Assembly: GCF_050633425.1 (NCBI RefSeq)
Contig: NZ_JBOEGM010000002.1
Coordinates: 124,001-188,000 of the forward strand
Direction: 5' to 3'
DNA length: 64,000 nucleotides
DNA from: Pelagimonas sp050633425
GTDB taxonomy: Bacteria > Pseudomonadota > Alphaproteobacteria > Rhodobacterales > Rhodobacteraceae
Shown here piece by piece: positions 35,528 through 44,756 of this stretch. Below the pieces are notes generated by a model, which had not been told where the DNA came from, made no database searches, and was given only the letters and a program-made list of their open reading frames with translations. The stretch's first letter is position 1. Every line of letters begins with the position of its first letter. The position numbers and the translations under genes are program-made.

Positions 35528-36292
35528 ATGACCCGAGGACCACATTTTTCAGATTCGCAAGCTGCGCTGTTTGATTTGGACGAAGCGCCCATGGAGCCTG
35601 TCCCAAATACCAAAGCCTTGCCATCCTATATCAAGGATCATCGCGCCCGGTTGCGAGAGAGGTTTATGATTGGTGGGCCTGAGGCCTTGCCAGACTATGA
35701 GTTGCTGGAACTGGTTCTGTTTCGCGCGATCCCGCGGCGGGATGTGAAACCCTTAGCACGTCAACTTCTTGATGTTTTCCAAGACTTTAATGGAGTCGTC
35801 TCAGCCCCCAAAGCCCGGTTGCAAGGCGTCGCGGGCGTCGGTGATGCGGTCATCACGGAACTCAAGATTGTTGAGGCCGCGGCGCATCGCTTGGCGCAAG
35901 CCAAAGTGCTCAAAAAGCATGTTGTGAGCAGTTGGGACGCATTGTTGGATTACTGTCAAACCGCGATGGCCCATGCAGATGTGGAGCAGTTTCGGGTGCT
36001 GTATCTAGATCGCAAGAACGTGCTGATTGCGGATGAAGCACAGGCGCGCGGGACGATTGATCATGTCCCTGTTTACCCGCGTGAAGTGGTGAAACGGGCC
36101 TTGGAGCTCAACGCGACGGCGTTGATCCTTGTCCATAATCACCCATCCGGCGATCCTACCCCAAGCGGTGCTGACATTGAAATGACGGAACAAATTCGAG
36201 AGGCGGCAGAGGTGCTTGGTATTTCGCTGCACGACCATCTGGTGATTGGGAAATCCCAGGAACTCAGCTTTAAGGCCGAAGGGCTGTTGTAA
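35528..36292 (+). CDS. radC: RadC family JAB/MPN metalloprotease-like protein
   Basis: A 254-residue protein. The N-terminal helix-hairpin-helix region includes PDYELLELVLFRAIPRRDVK, and the C-terminal MPN domain has the metal motif LVHNHPSGDPTPSGADIEMT with Glu upstream. Despite its name the role in repair is unproven in the family. The start at 35528 (MTRGPHFSD) was chosen because the dnaJ terminator lies upstream of it. It converges on the PstS-OmpA gene 12 bases away. Confidence 0.93.
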   Translation: MTRGPHFSDSQAALFDLDEAPMEPVPNTKALPSYIKDHRARLRERFMIGGPEALPDYELLELVLFRAIPRRDVKPLARQLLDVFQDFNGVVSAPKARLQGVAGVGDAVITELKIVEAAAHRLAQAKVLKKHVVSSWDALLDYCQTAMAHADVEQFRVLYLDRKNVLIADEAQARGTIDHVPVYPREVVKRALELNATALILVHNHPSGDPTPSGADIEMTEQIREAAEVLGISLHDHLVIGKSQELSFKAEGLL

Positions 36293-36304
36293 AAGGTGCC
36301 GGAC

Positions 36305-37864
36305 CTAGCGCAGCCACACTTCCACCCGGCGGTTTACTTGACGGCCCCAGGATGTTTCGTCACAGGCCATTGGCATAGCTTCGCCAAAGGCATCTGTGAT
36401 CACCTCGATTTGATCAAGATCGGCGGTTTCAGCGGCTTGCTCGACGGCGCGTCTCACGGTTTCGGCCCTTTTGCGCGCAATTTTAAGATTGCCTGCTGCC
36501 GGTCCAACACCGTCGGAAAACCCGACAAAAACCAATTTGCGCCCATCATAAATCCCAGCTTCGAGGGATCGGGCCAGCTGTTGCACGTTCGAGCGCGACT
36601 GCGCATCGAGCCGGGTCGATCCTGTTTCGAAGCGAAAGGAGGTGGTCAACCGGCGCATGGCCGAGAGGCTCCGGGTCATGCGCTTGAGCTCGGCGAGTGC
36701 GGCGTCATCTTCGGTGACTAGCACGGCATTAGCAAAGCGATTGCCCTGGAGATCGACCGGGACTTCCTCTGGTGCTTGGTCAACAAATCCGGCTCGGCGG
36801 ATGACGATTTGGGCAGGCGGTGTGCGGGTAAACGTCAGGAATTCACGTGCCAAAGCAGGCAAGCGCCGGGCGGGCACGTATAGGAACATCGGCGTGGTGA
36901 GCGGGAAATCTTCGGTTTTGATAGACCGCCGCGCGGCCCGCAAAGAAAACCCGCAATCGCCACCAATCAGAAGAGGCTTGGCATTTCCGATGTCCGAAAA
37001 GCTAGCGATTCCAAGGCTAAATGGATCGCGGGCAACCGCGCTGGCCAGTTTTGCGTTACTGTCGTGGTGCAGGGCGTTCGGCGTCAACGTGGCGTTGGCC
37101 GGTGTCAGGACCCGGTCTTCGAGCCCTTGAGACAGACCCGACCGCGCATCACGCAGATGCACGGAAACCGGCGCATCTGGGCCTCCGAGCTCGCGCCAGT
37201 TGGTCAATTTGCCTGATAGAATGCGGCTCAGGTCCGAGAGGGAAATTTTGGTGACAGGGTTATTTGCGGCCACGATCGGCACCAGCGCGTCCAGGGCAAG
37301 CACGCGGGCGCGGTTGGGGGTCTCAAGGTTGCCCAATCCCGCTTCTCGGGCCAAGGTGACTTCAGCAGGGCGGATTTCGCGCAATGACATGACAAGGTCG
37401 GCTTCTCCGGCCAATAAATCGGCGAAACCCTCATCGGTATTGGTGACCCTGAAGGTAAAGATACCCACCACTTTTTTGCTTCGAAGGTCGCTCAGAATAT
37501 ATGCAAACCGCCTATCGTCCAAAGTCTCGCGTTTGGCGTTGAGACCATTGCGGAGCGCGAAAGATTCGAGCAGGGCTGGCATGAGCACAGTTCCCATCGT
37601 CGCCGAGCCGGACACTGTCAGCCTCGCGACATAGTCAGTCAGGGAGGGGCAAGAAGGCCCATCACACAGCACGCCCGAGCTGTCGACGGTCAGCTCCCCG
37701 AATTTGGTGTCGATCCGGTAGAATTCGCCATCAAAGCCGAGGAACGTTCCGGTCAGCTCAATAGAGCCATCGCGGGATCGCAAGGTGATATCTTGCGCAA
37801 AGGCTGCGCAAACCGAGCCGAAAAAGAAAAGTGCGGCGATGATCGCCGCACGCAAAATGTGCAT
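36305..37864 (-). CDS. PstS-like substrate-binding protein fused to an OmpA domain
   Basis: A 519-residue exported protein with signal peptide (MHILRAAIIAALFFFGSVCA). Residues 85-370 resemble phosphate-binding PstS: SGSATMGTVLMPALLESFA, ALDALVPIVAANNPV and ILSGKLTNWRELGG. Residues 390-519 are an OmpA domain (FRFETGSTRLDAQSRSNVQQ, VGFSDGVGPAAGNLKIARKR, NRRVEVWLR). It would bind an anion in the periplasm while anchored to peptidoglycan; no transporter genes adjoin. It is known in Roseobacters as a phosphate ABC/OmpA family protein. Confidence 0.85.
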   Translation of the reverse strand: MHILRAAIIAALFFFGSVCAAFAQDITLRSRDGSIELTGTFLGFDGEFYRIDTKFGELTVDSSGVLCDGPSCPSLTDYVARLTVSGSATMGTVLMPALLESFALRNGLNAKRETLDDRRFAYILSDLRSKKVVGIFTFRVTNTDEGFADLLAGEADLVMSLREIRPAEVTLAREAGLGNLETPNRARVLALDALVPIVAANNPVTKISLSDLSRILSGKLTNWRELGGPDAPVSVHLRDARSGLSQGLEDRVLTPANATLTPNALHHDSNAKLASAVARDPFSLGIASFSDIGNAKPLLIGGDCGFSLRAARRSIKTEDFPLTTPMFLYVPARRLPALAREFLTFTRTPPAQIVIRRAGFVDQAPEEVPVDLQGNRFANAVLVTEDDAALAELKRMTRSLSAMRRLTTSFRFETGSTRLDAQSRSNVQQLARSLEAGIYDGRKLVFVGFSDGVGPAAGNLKIARKRAETVRRAVEQAAETADLDQIEVITDAFGEAMPMACDETSWGRQVNRRVEVWLR

Positions 37865-37898
37865 GTGTTGCCCTGCCCAGATCCTGAGTTGACGCGAA

Positions 37899-38870
37899 TT
37901 ACCTCGCGGCGATTGTCAGGTCTTGGACAAGATTATTCAACACCAGAAAGTCACCTGTGCTGTCGCAGCCGGGAATTTCTAACGTCATGTCGCGGACACG
38001 AAGGTCAGCTCCGCCAATAAGCTCAAATGTTTGCGCCTCGACGCGGGTTTCGCAATTGGCTCCTGTGACTTCGGCTTCTACCGACAAAGCGATCTCACCA
38101 CTACGTTTGGTGGCACCAGTGGGGTAGGAGTAGATTTCGACCAACTGGGCTTCGGGTGCTTCCGATTGTCCCAGACGGGTCAGAAAGCCGCCCTCGCCGC
38201 GTGCGGTCGCTGAGAGATCTCCGCTGGTGGCGGCCCAAACATGGCCGTCTGTGAAGTAGTCGGCGTCAAACTCGCGGGCGTGCAGTTGTAGGCCTGCGTC
38301 GCCTTTCCATTGCAAAACGACCCGGTCGTAGAATGGCATCGAAGTGACTTCGACGGTTGCCATCGCGCCATCCCCACCGGGGAAAGACGCCATGAAAACA
38401 GCGGCCTCTGCAAGGGCGGGGACTGTCAGATCAAGCGAGCCATCGGGTTGCATAACCTCGGTGAAAACCATGCCCTGATGGTGAATGGTGACACGTTCAC
38501 TCGCGTGGCACGCGGAGGACAGCGAAAGTTTGACCATCGCACCAGCCGCCGGGCTTGCCTCCATGCGGACATCGCAACCAAAGCTTTCGACGGTGTTGTC
38601 TTGCGGCAATTCAGTGCCGATCAGACCTGGATCAGCCGCAGCCAATTCGATGGGTTGGTTCGGCATTTCGATGTCGAACTGCAAATCTGTCGGAGGCAAT
38701 GGCAAGGCCGTGGCAGAGGAGACTTCGGTGATATCCGAAACCTGCAACGGCTTTGATTGCGCCGTTTTTCCCTGTCCGGGGAGGGCAAGGCCGAATTGCA
38801 TGACATAGCCGATTCCCAAGGCGCATACCAAGGTCGTACCAGCCAGTAGATAACTCTTGAGACGAGCCAT
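37899..38870 (-). CDS. Membrane-anchored periplasmic protein of unknown function
   Basis: A 323-residue protein. Its one N-terminal helix (YLLAGTTLVCALGIGYVM) is followed by a Pro-rich stretch and an extended, beta-rich periplasmic domain with paired Cys (FGCDVRMEASPAAG, SSACHASE; later NCETRV and PGCDSTGDF). I do not recognise the family. It lies 34 bases upstream of the PstS-OmpA gene on the same strand, so the two probably form an operon for an envelope function. GGGAGG before the ATG at 38870 supports this start over an upstream one. Confidence 0.75.
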   Translation of the reverse strand: MARLKSYLLAGTTLVCALGIGYVMQFGLALPGQGKTAQSKPLQVSDITEVSSATALPLPPTDLQFDIEMPNQPIELAAADPGLIGTELPQDNTVESFGCDVRMEASPAAGAMVKLSLSSACHASERVTIHHQGMVFTEVMQPDGSLDLTVPALAEAAVFMASFPGGDGAMATVEVTSMPFYDRVVLQWKGDAGLQLHAREFDADYFTDGHVWAATSGDLSATARGEGGFLTRLGQSEAPEAQLVEIYSYPTGATKRSGEIALSVEAEVTGANCETRVEAQTFELIGGADLRVRDMTLEIPGCDSTGDFLVLNNLVQDLTIAAR

Positions 38871-39000
38871 GTCGGCCTCCCGTTTGTTGCGATTGGAGGT
38901 CAACTTGGCAGGGAAACGTGGCAGGTGTAGGGCAGGGTGGCGGAGTCATTGGGGCATTAATGCGCGGCAAATCTGGCCGCTGACCCCGCCATATTCCTGT

Positions 39001-41724
39001 TTACGCCAGACGTCCGTGGCAATGTTTGAACTTGTTGCCAGAGCCGCATGGGCATGGATCGTTACGGCCGGGATTGCCCCAAGTCGACGGATCGTTTTCG
39101 TCAAAGCCTGCGATCAGAGGAGTGTGATCACCCGAGGATGGCGCAGCCGCCTCGCCGCCAGATGCCTTGTCGGCAGCTTGCATCATTTCGGCTTGTTGAG
39201 CCTGCTGCTTTTGCATCATTTCCGCCATCATCGCCTTTTGCTCATCCTCGGTCATCGGACGGACCTGAGACAATTGCGTGGTGACGGTTTCGCGCAAGGA
39301 TTCGAGCAGGTTTTCAAACAGCTGGAAGGCCTCGGTTTTGTATTCGTTGAGCGGATCACGCTGGGCATACCCACGGAAGCCCACGACCGAACGCAGGTGT
39401 TCAAGCGTCAACAGGTGCTCACGCCATTTGCCATCAATGGTCTGCAACAGGAACTGCTTTTCGATCTGGCGCATCGTGTCAGCCCCAAAGGCCTCGGCCT
39501 TTTCTGCCATCAACGCGTCGCTGGCCTCTTCGAGGCGCTCGCGGATCACATCCTGATCAACGCCGTCTTCATCGGCCCAGCCAATAAGCGGAAGATCAAG
39601 CCCAAGCTTTTCGATCGAGGCAGCATAAAGCCCCTGCATGTCCCACTGCTCGGCATAGGTCTTGTCAGGCGCAAAGATGTCGACCAGCTCGTCGATTACC
39701 TCGTGACGCATGTCTTGTACGATTTCCGACAGATCCTCGGTTTCCATGATCTCGCGGCGCTGGGAGAAGATCACCTTACGTTGATCGTTCATCACATCGT
39801 CAAACTTGAGCAACTGCTTACGGATGTCAAAGTTGCGACCTTCGACCTTGGCCTGTGCGCGTTCTAGTGACTTGTTCACCCATGGGTGAATGATCGCTTC
39901 GCCCTCTTTCATCCCAAGGCTCGACAGCACTTTGTCGAGGCGCTCAGAGCCAAAGATGCGCATCAGGTCATCTTCTAGGCTGAGGAAGAAGGAGGACCGG
40001 CCTGGGTCACCCTGACGGCCCGAACGACCGCGCAGCTGGTTGTCGATCCGACGGCTTTCGTGGCGTTCAGTCGCCAGCACGTAAAGGCCACCGGCCTCTT
40101 TGACCGACGCTTCGTCAGCGGTGTGCTCTTCTTCGATCCGAAGTCGGATCGCCTCTGGATCACCTTCGGGATCTGCGGCAATGGCTTCCATAATCTTGAA
40201 CTCGACGTTGCCGCCAAGTTTGATGTCGGTTCCCCGACCAGCCATGTTTGTCGCGATGGTGACGGCACCATATTTGCCGGCATCGGCAACGATCTGGGCT
40301 TCTTGCTCGTGCTGACGGGCGTTCAGAACGTTGTGAGGCAGCTCGGCAGCTGTCAACATTTGGCTGAGCATCTCGGACTTTTCAATCGAGGTCGTGCCAA
40401 CCAGAACCGGCTGACCCTTCTCGTGTGAAAGCTTGACCTCTTCGACAATCGCCTCAAATTTTTCGCGTGCGGTGCGATAGACTTTGTCGTCTTCGTCAAT
40501 CCGGGCGATGGGGCGGTTTGTCGGGACTTCGATGACGCCAAGGCCATAGATTTCGGCAAATTCTTCGGCTTCGGTCGCCGCAGTCCCGGTCATGCCGCCC
40601 AATTTGTCGTAGAGGCGGAAATAGTTCTGGAAGGTCACCGAGGCGAGGGTGACGTTTTCAGGCTGAATATTGCAGTTTTCTTTGGCTTCGATCGCTTGAT
40701 GAAGACCTTCGGACAAACGCCGACCCGCCATCATCCGGCCGGTGAATTCGTCAATCAGCACAACTTCGCCGTCGCGAACGATATAGTCTTTGTCCTTGGT
40801 GAACAGAACATGTGCCCGCAAACCTTGGTTGACGTGGTGCACGATTGTGGTCGATTCAGGATCGTAAAGCGATTGATCTTCAGGCAACAGGCCGCGCGCT
40901 TGCAGGTGCTGTTCGAGGAAATCATTGCCTTCATCGGTGAAGGTAACGTTTTTGGTTTTCTCGTCGACGGCATAGTGATCAGGGGTCAGATCCGGGATCA
41001 GCTTGTCGATTTGAACATAAAGCTCGGAGCGATCTTCGGCCGGGCCGGAAATGATCAACGGTGTTCGGGCTTCATCAACAAGGATCGAATCGACCTCATC
41101 GACGATGGCGAAATAATGGTCACGCTGGCTCATTTGAGTGAGTTCGGACTTCATATTGTCGCGTAGATAGTCAAAACCCAGCTCGTTGTTGGTGGCATAG
41201 GTGATGTCTGACTCGTAGGCGGCTTTCTTTTCCTCGTCGGGCTGACGGGGGTATACAACGCCGGTGGTCATGCCAAGCGCGCCGTAAACCTTGCTCATCC
41301 ACTCCGCATCGCGGCGGGCCAGATAATCGTTCACGGTCACAACATGCACGCCGCGCCCGGTCAGGGCGTTCAGATAGGCGGCAAAGGTTGCCATGAGGGT
41401 TTTACCCTCACCCGTTTTCATTTCCGAAATATTGCCTTGATGCAGGAACATCCCGCCCATCAGCTGCACATCAAAGGCGCGCAATCCCAAAGCGCGCTTG
41501 GCGGCTTCGCGACAGTTGGCAAAGGCTTCGGGCAGCAACGCATCAAGCGACTCGCCATCCGCGATTCGCTTTTTGAATTCTTCGGTCTTTGTGATCAGGC
41601 CGGCATCGTCGAGCTTTTCAAACTCGGCCTCCAGCGCGTTGATCTTTTCCACCAGCGGGCGGGTGGCCTTGATCTTGCGGTCATTCGGGGTGCCGAACAC
41701 CTTCCGCGCGAGTTTTCCAAACAT
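39001..41724 (-). CDS. secA: Preprotein translocase motor SecA
   Basis: A 907-residue ATPase driving SecYEG secretion. Visible are MKTGEGKTL (Walker A), VDEVDSILVDEARTPLIISG (Walker B region), GTAATEAEEF, GRGTDIKLGG and GRSGRQGDPGRSSF, plus the C-terminal SEC-C zinc motif NDPCPCGSGNKFKHCHG that binds SecB. The ATG at 41724 (MFGKLARKVFGTPNDR) is the standard N-terminus. It is divergent from the parvulin gene. Confidence 0.98.
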   Translation of the reverse strand: MFGKLARKVFGTPNDRKIKATRPLVEKINALEAEFEKLDDAGLITKTEEFKKRIADGESLDALLPEAFANCREAAKRALGLRAFDVQLMGGMFLHQGNISEMKTGEGKTLMATFAAYLNALTGRGVHVVTVNDYLARRDAEWMSKVYGALGMTTGVVYPRQPDEEKKAAYESDITYATNNELGFDYLRDNMKSELTQMSQRDHYFAIVDEVDSILVDEARTPLIISGPAEDRSELYVQIDKLIPDLTPDHYAVDEKTKNVTFTDEGNDFLEQHLQARGLLPEDQSLYDPESTTIVHHVNQGLRAHVLFTKDKDYIVRDGEVVLIDEFTGRMMAGRRLSEGLHQAIEAKENCNIQPENVTLASVTFQNYFRLYDKLGGMTGTAATEAEEFAEIYGLGVIEVPTNRPIARIDEDDKVYRTAREKFEAIVEEVKLSHEKGQPVLVGTTSIEKSEMLSQMLTAAELPHNVLNARQHEQEAQIVADAGKYGAVTIATNMAGRGTDIKLGGNVEFKIMEAIAADPEGDPEAIRLRIEEEHTADEASVKEAGGLYVLATERHESRRIDNQLRGRSGRQGDPGRSSFFLSLEDDLMRIFGSERLDKVLSSLGMKEGEAIIHPWVNKSLERAQAKVEGRNFDIRKQLLKFDDVMNDQRKVIFSQRREIMETEDLSEIVQDMRHEVIDELVDIFAPDKTYAEQWDMQGLYAASIEKLGLDLPLIGWADEDGVDQDVIRERLEEASDALMAEKAEAFGADTMRQIEKQFLLQTIDGKWREHLLTLEHLRSVVGFRGYAQRDPLNEYKTEAFQLFENLLESLRETVTTQLSQVRPMTEDEQKAMMAEMMQKQQAQQAEMMQAADKASGGEAAAPSSGDHTPLIAGFDENDPSTWGNPGRNDPCPCGSGNKFKHCHGRLA

Positions 41725-41898
41725 GCCTGATCTACCTGTTTCATCTATCGTCATGAGGCATCTGCTTGCCCGGCGCGCACACAGCCAATATGACGGAAGG
41801 AAACGACCGGCCCAAACAAAGCCCTTTCGGCATGTAAGGGCCGTGCTATGCAGTGTCAACGCCGCGCAGCCCGCGGCCCGTCTTGAAGGACCAAAACG

Positions 41899-42747
41899 AT
41901 GTTAAAATCCCGCAATTTTCTGGGTGCAGCGGCTCTTGCGGTCAGCTTTGCCGTTCCGGCGCAGGCCGAAGAGCTCACAGTCGACAGCGTGATGGCTTCG
42001 GTGGACGGCGTTGAAATCACGCTGGGCCATATGCTGATGGTGCGCGCTTTGTTGCCAGACCAGTACCAGCAGCTTGGCGATGATGTGTTGTGGGACGGTA
42101 TTTTGGATCAGTTGATTCAACAACAAGTGTTGTCTGCAGATCCGCTGGCCAAAGAAACCGCGCGGGTTCGGATTGCATTGGACAATGAGCGCCGCACGCA
42201 ACTGGCGTCGGTTGTGATTGCCGCTTTGGCGGACCAAGCCGTAACCGAAGAGGCGGTCAAGGCTGCCTATGAAGCGGAATACATGACGTCTGAACAAGGG
42301 ATGGAGTTCAACGCGTCGCATATTCTGGTGGAAACCGAAGAAGCCGCGCAGGCGTTGGTTGCTGAGCTGGCGAGCGGTGCAGATTTCGCCTCGTTGGCCC
42401 AAGAGAAATCCACTGGCCCGTCCGGTCCCAATGGCGGGTCGCTTGGTTGGTTCAGCAAGGGCATGATGGTCGCCCCGTTCCAAGACGCGGTTGACAACAT
42501 GGAGCCCGGCGGCATCGCAGGCCCGGTCAAAACGCAATTTGGCTGGCATGTGATCAAGCTGAACGAAACCCGCATCAAAGAAGCCCCGACGCTTGAAATG
42601 GTGCGTGCGGGTCTCGAATCGCAAATCCGCCAGAAAGAAGTGTCCAAAAAGATTGATGATCTGGTTGGCCTGGCTGACGTCAGCCGGACCAAAAAGGAAG
42701 ACGTTGATACGTCGATCCTGTCCAAAGTCGATATGTTGGAGGACTAA
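41899..42747 (+). CDS. Peptidyl-prolyl cis-trans isomerase, parvulin type (periplasmic)
   Basis: A 282-residue exported protein: signal peptide ending AVPAQA, an N-terminal SurA-like chaperone helix region and a rotamase domain (ASHILVETEEAAQALVAEL, GPSGPNGGSLGWFSKG, TQFGWHVIKLNETR). It assists outer-membrane or exported protein folding. Its TAA is immediately followed by the argJ ATG (42748), so the genes are co-transcribed. Confidence 0.92.
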   Translation: MLKSRNFLGAAALAVSFAVPAQAEELTVDSVMASVDGVEITLGHMLMVRALLPDQYQQLGDDVLWDGILDQLIQQQVLSADPLAKETARVRIALDNERRTQLASVVIAALADQAVTEEAVKAAYEAEYMTSEQGMEFNASHILVETEEAAQALVAELASGADFASLAQEKSTGPSGPNGGSLGWFSKGMMVAPFQDAVDNMEPGGIAGPVKTQFGWHVIKLNETRIKEAPTLEMVRAGLESQIRQKEVSKKIDDLVGLADVSRTKKEDVDTSILSKVDMLED

Positions 42748-43968
42748 ATGACATTGCCCCGGTCGCCATTGGCCCCCCCAAGCTTCCCTGATTTGCCCGT
42801 CATCAAAGGCGCGCGGTTTGCCGCCATTGCCGCTGGTATCAAATACCAGGGTCGAACCGATGTGATGTTGGCGCAGCTTGATCCTGGGTCGGTGGTGGCC
42901 GGGGTGTTTACCCGTTCTGCCACTCGGTCGTCTAATGTGTTGGATTGTCAGACGAAAATTGGTCTTGAGAGCGACGCTGGCGCGGCGATTATTGTCAATT
43001 CGGGCAACTCAAACGCCTTCACCGGCAAGGCCGGGGATGGCTCGGTCGCGGCGATTTGTGCTGCTGTTTCTGATGCAACAGGCCTCCCCGAAACGCGGGT
43101 GTTTACCTCGTCGACCGGCGTGATTGGAGAGCGTTTGCCCCATGACCGGATCACTGCCAAACTGGGCGCGCTCAGCGACACGCTGAGCAGCACAGGCATG
43201 AAGGGTGCCGCCGAAGCGATCATGACCACAGACACCTTTGCCAAAGGCGCGTCAGCGTCGGTTGAGATCAATGGTGACACGGTCCAAATCGCCGGGTTCG
43301 CCAAAGGGTCTGGCATGATCGCACCCGATATGGCGACGATGTTGGTCTATATCTTCACCGACGCCAAAATCGCCCGTGATGATCTGCAAAAACTGGTCAG
43401 TGGGTTAAATGAGCGCACTTTTAACTGCATCACCGTCGACAGCGATACATCAACGTCTGACACCTTGCTGGCCGCCGCAACCGGTGCGTCGGGTGTCGAT
43501 GTGACGGACAATGCAGATTTTGCCGATGCGCTTCACGACGTGTTCTTGAATCTGGCGCATCAGGTCGTCCGCGACGGCGAAGGCGCCACCAAATTTGTGA
43601 CCGTCAAGGTCACTGGTGCGAATTCGGATGCGGATGCCCGCACGCACGCTTTGGCGATTGCCAACTCTCCTTTGGTGAAAACGGCCGTGGCCGGCGAAGA
43701 CCCCAATTGGGGCCGCATCGTTATGGCGATTGGGAAATCGGGCGCGGCGGCTGATCGTGATCTTTTGTCGATCAAATTCGGCGATGTTTTGGTCGCTGAA
43801 AACGGTTGGGTCGCAGACACATACCGCGAAGAAGACGGTGCAGCCTTGATGAAAGAGCAAGAGATCGACATCACCGTTGATATTGGTCTCGGCCAAGGGC
43901 AATCAACGGTTTGGACCTGTGATTTGACCCATCAATACATCACGATCAACGCTGATTACCGATCTTAA
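42748..43968 (+). CDS. argJ: Bifunctional glutamate N-acetyltransferase/amino-acid acetyltransferase
   Basis: A 406-residue ornithine acetyltransferase. The self-cleavage site is in GSGMIAPDMATML, with nucleophile Thr197, splitting the precursor into alpha and beta chains. NSGNSNAFTG and the C-terminal YITINADYRS ending fit the family. It recycles the acetyl group in arginine synthesis. Between the parvulin and mutT genes, an order often seen in Rhodobacterales. Confidence 0.96.
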   Translation: MTLPRSPLAPPSFPDLPVIKGARFAAIAAGIKYQGRTDVMLAQLDPGSVVAGVFTRSATRSSNVLDCQTKIGLESDAGAAIIVNSGNSNAFTGKAGDGSVAAICAAVSDATGLPETRVFTSSTGVIGERLPHDRITAKLGALSDTLSSTGMKGAAEAIMTTDTFAKGASASVEINGDTVQIAGFAKGSGMIAPDMATMLVYIFTDAKIARDDLQKLVSGLNERTFNCITVDSDTSTSDTLLAAATGASGVDVTDNADFADALHDVFLNLAHQVVRDGEGATKFVTVKVTGANSDADARTHALAIANSPLVKTAVAGEDPNWGRIVMAIGKSGAAADRDLLSIKFGDVLVAENGWVADTYREEDGAALMKEQEIDITVDIGLGQGQSTVWTCDLTHQYITINADYRS

Positions 43969-43981
43969 CGGACCCTACAAA

Positions 43982-44380
43982 ATGAAAACGATCCTTGTTT
44001 CCGCGGTCGCTCTGATCGACCCTGATGGCCGTGTTTTGTTGGCGCAACGCCCAGAGGGAAAATCTATGGCCGGTCTGTGGGAATTCCCAGGCGGTAAAGT
44101 CGAAGCGGGCGAAACTCCCGAAGTCGCGTTGATTCGTGAATTGCAGGAAGAGTTGGGCATTGATACATGGGCGAGCTGCCTCGCGCCTTTGACCTTTGCG
44201 TCGCACAGTTACGATGACTTTCATTTGCTCATGCCGCTTTTTGCCTGTCGCAAATGGGAGGGAATCCCGCAGGCGCGTGAAGGCCAGACGCTTAAATGGG
44301 TGCGCGCCAATGAGCTGCGCGACTACCCGATGCCACCTGCGGATGTCCCGCTGATACCGATTCTGCGGGATTGGCTCTGA
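43982..44380 (+). CDS. mutT: 8-oxo-dGTP diphosphatase MutT
   Basis: A 132-residue Nudix hydrolase with the full box GGKVEAGETP...RELQEELGI and the GLWEFPGGK lead-in typical of MutT. It removes oxidised guanine nucleotides from the pool. It lies 13 bases after argJ in the same operon. Confidence 0.93.
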   Translation: MKTILVSAVALIDPDGRVLLAQRPEGKSMAGLWEFPGGKVEAGETPEVALIRELQEELGIDTWASCLAPLTFASHSYDDFHLLMPLFACRKWEGIPQAREGQTLKWVRANELRDYPMPPADVPLIPILRDWL

Positions 44381-44540
44381 TTTTTGTTGCCCGGTCGGTG
44401 CCGTTCAAAAAAAGTTGCAGCATTTTTGTATGTTTTTACGTGAGTTAACGTTTCCGCGACCGGGAGCGTGCGTTGGTTGAACAAAGTTTTAAGCATTCTT
44501 ACTTAATTTTTGTAATCACAGAACTTTGGGGAGAACTGCT

Positions 44541-44684
44541 ATGCTTAGAACGATCATCCTTGGAAGTTGCGTTTCGGTCCAAGGCCAATTCGAAAAATCA
44601 CTGCCAGACGGGCGTATTTGTGTCCGGGTTGGCGATCGCATTTATTCCGGTCACCCGGTTAAATCGATCAAAATCGCAGCGTGA
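44541..44684 (+). CDS. Conserved 47-residue protein of unknown function
   Basis: ATG to TGA, encoding MLRTIILGSCVSVQGQFEKS at the N-terminus and ending in a Lys/Ile-rich KSIKIAA. GGGGAGA lies 4-5 bases upstream, a good ribosome site. The pattern IILGSCVxxQG...LPDGRI..RVGDR is one I recognise as a recurrent tiny protein in Roseobacters, but no function is known to me. The gene lies alone between mutT and the infB terminator, with an AT-rich upstream region. Confidence 0.7.
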   Translation: MLRTIILGSCVSVQGQFEKSLPDGRICVRVGDRIYSGHPVKSIKIAA

Positions 44685-44707
44685 ATTTATAAGCTCAAAA
44701 TACAAAA

Positions 44708-44732
44708 AGCCCCCCGATCATCTCGGGGGGCT
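44708..44732 (-). terminator. Bidirectional terminator between infB and the 47-residue gene
   Basis: AGCCCCCCGA and TCGGGGGGCT form a perfect 10-base stem with a TCATC loop. On the reverse strand the stem is followed by TTTTTGTATTTT, serving the rimP-nusA-ylxR-infB operon; on the forward strand CTTTGCTTT follows. Confidence 0.85.
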
Positions 44733-44756
44733 CTTTGCTTTCGACCGGACGAGTAA

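Noticed and set aside
41725..41859. 45-residue N-terminal extension of SecA
   Set aside because: SecA proteins start at the MFGKLARKVFG position; the extension has no homology-like features.
44403..44417. GTTC-N7-GTTG resembling a LexA (SOS) box
   Set aside because: The second half-site has a mismatch, the spacer is an A-run, and the following gene is not a repair gene. Too weak to call.
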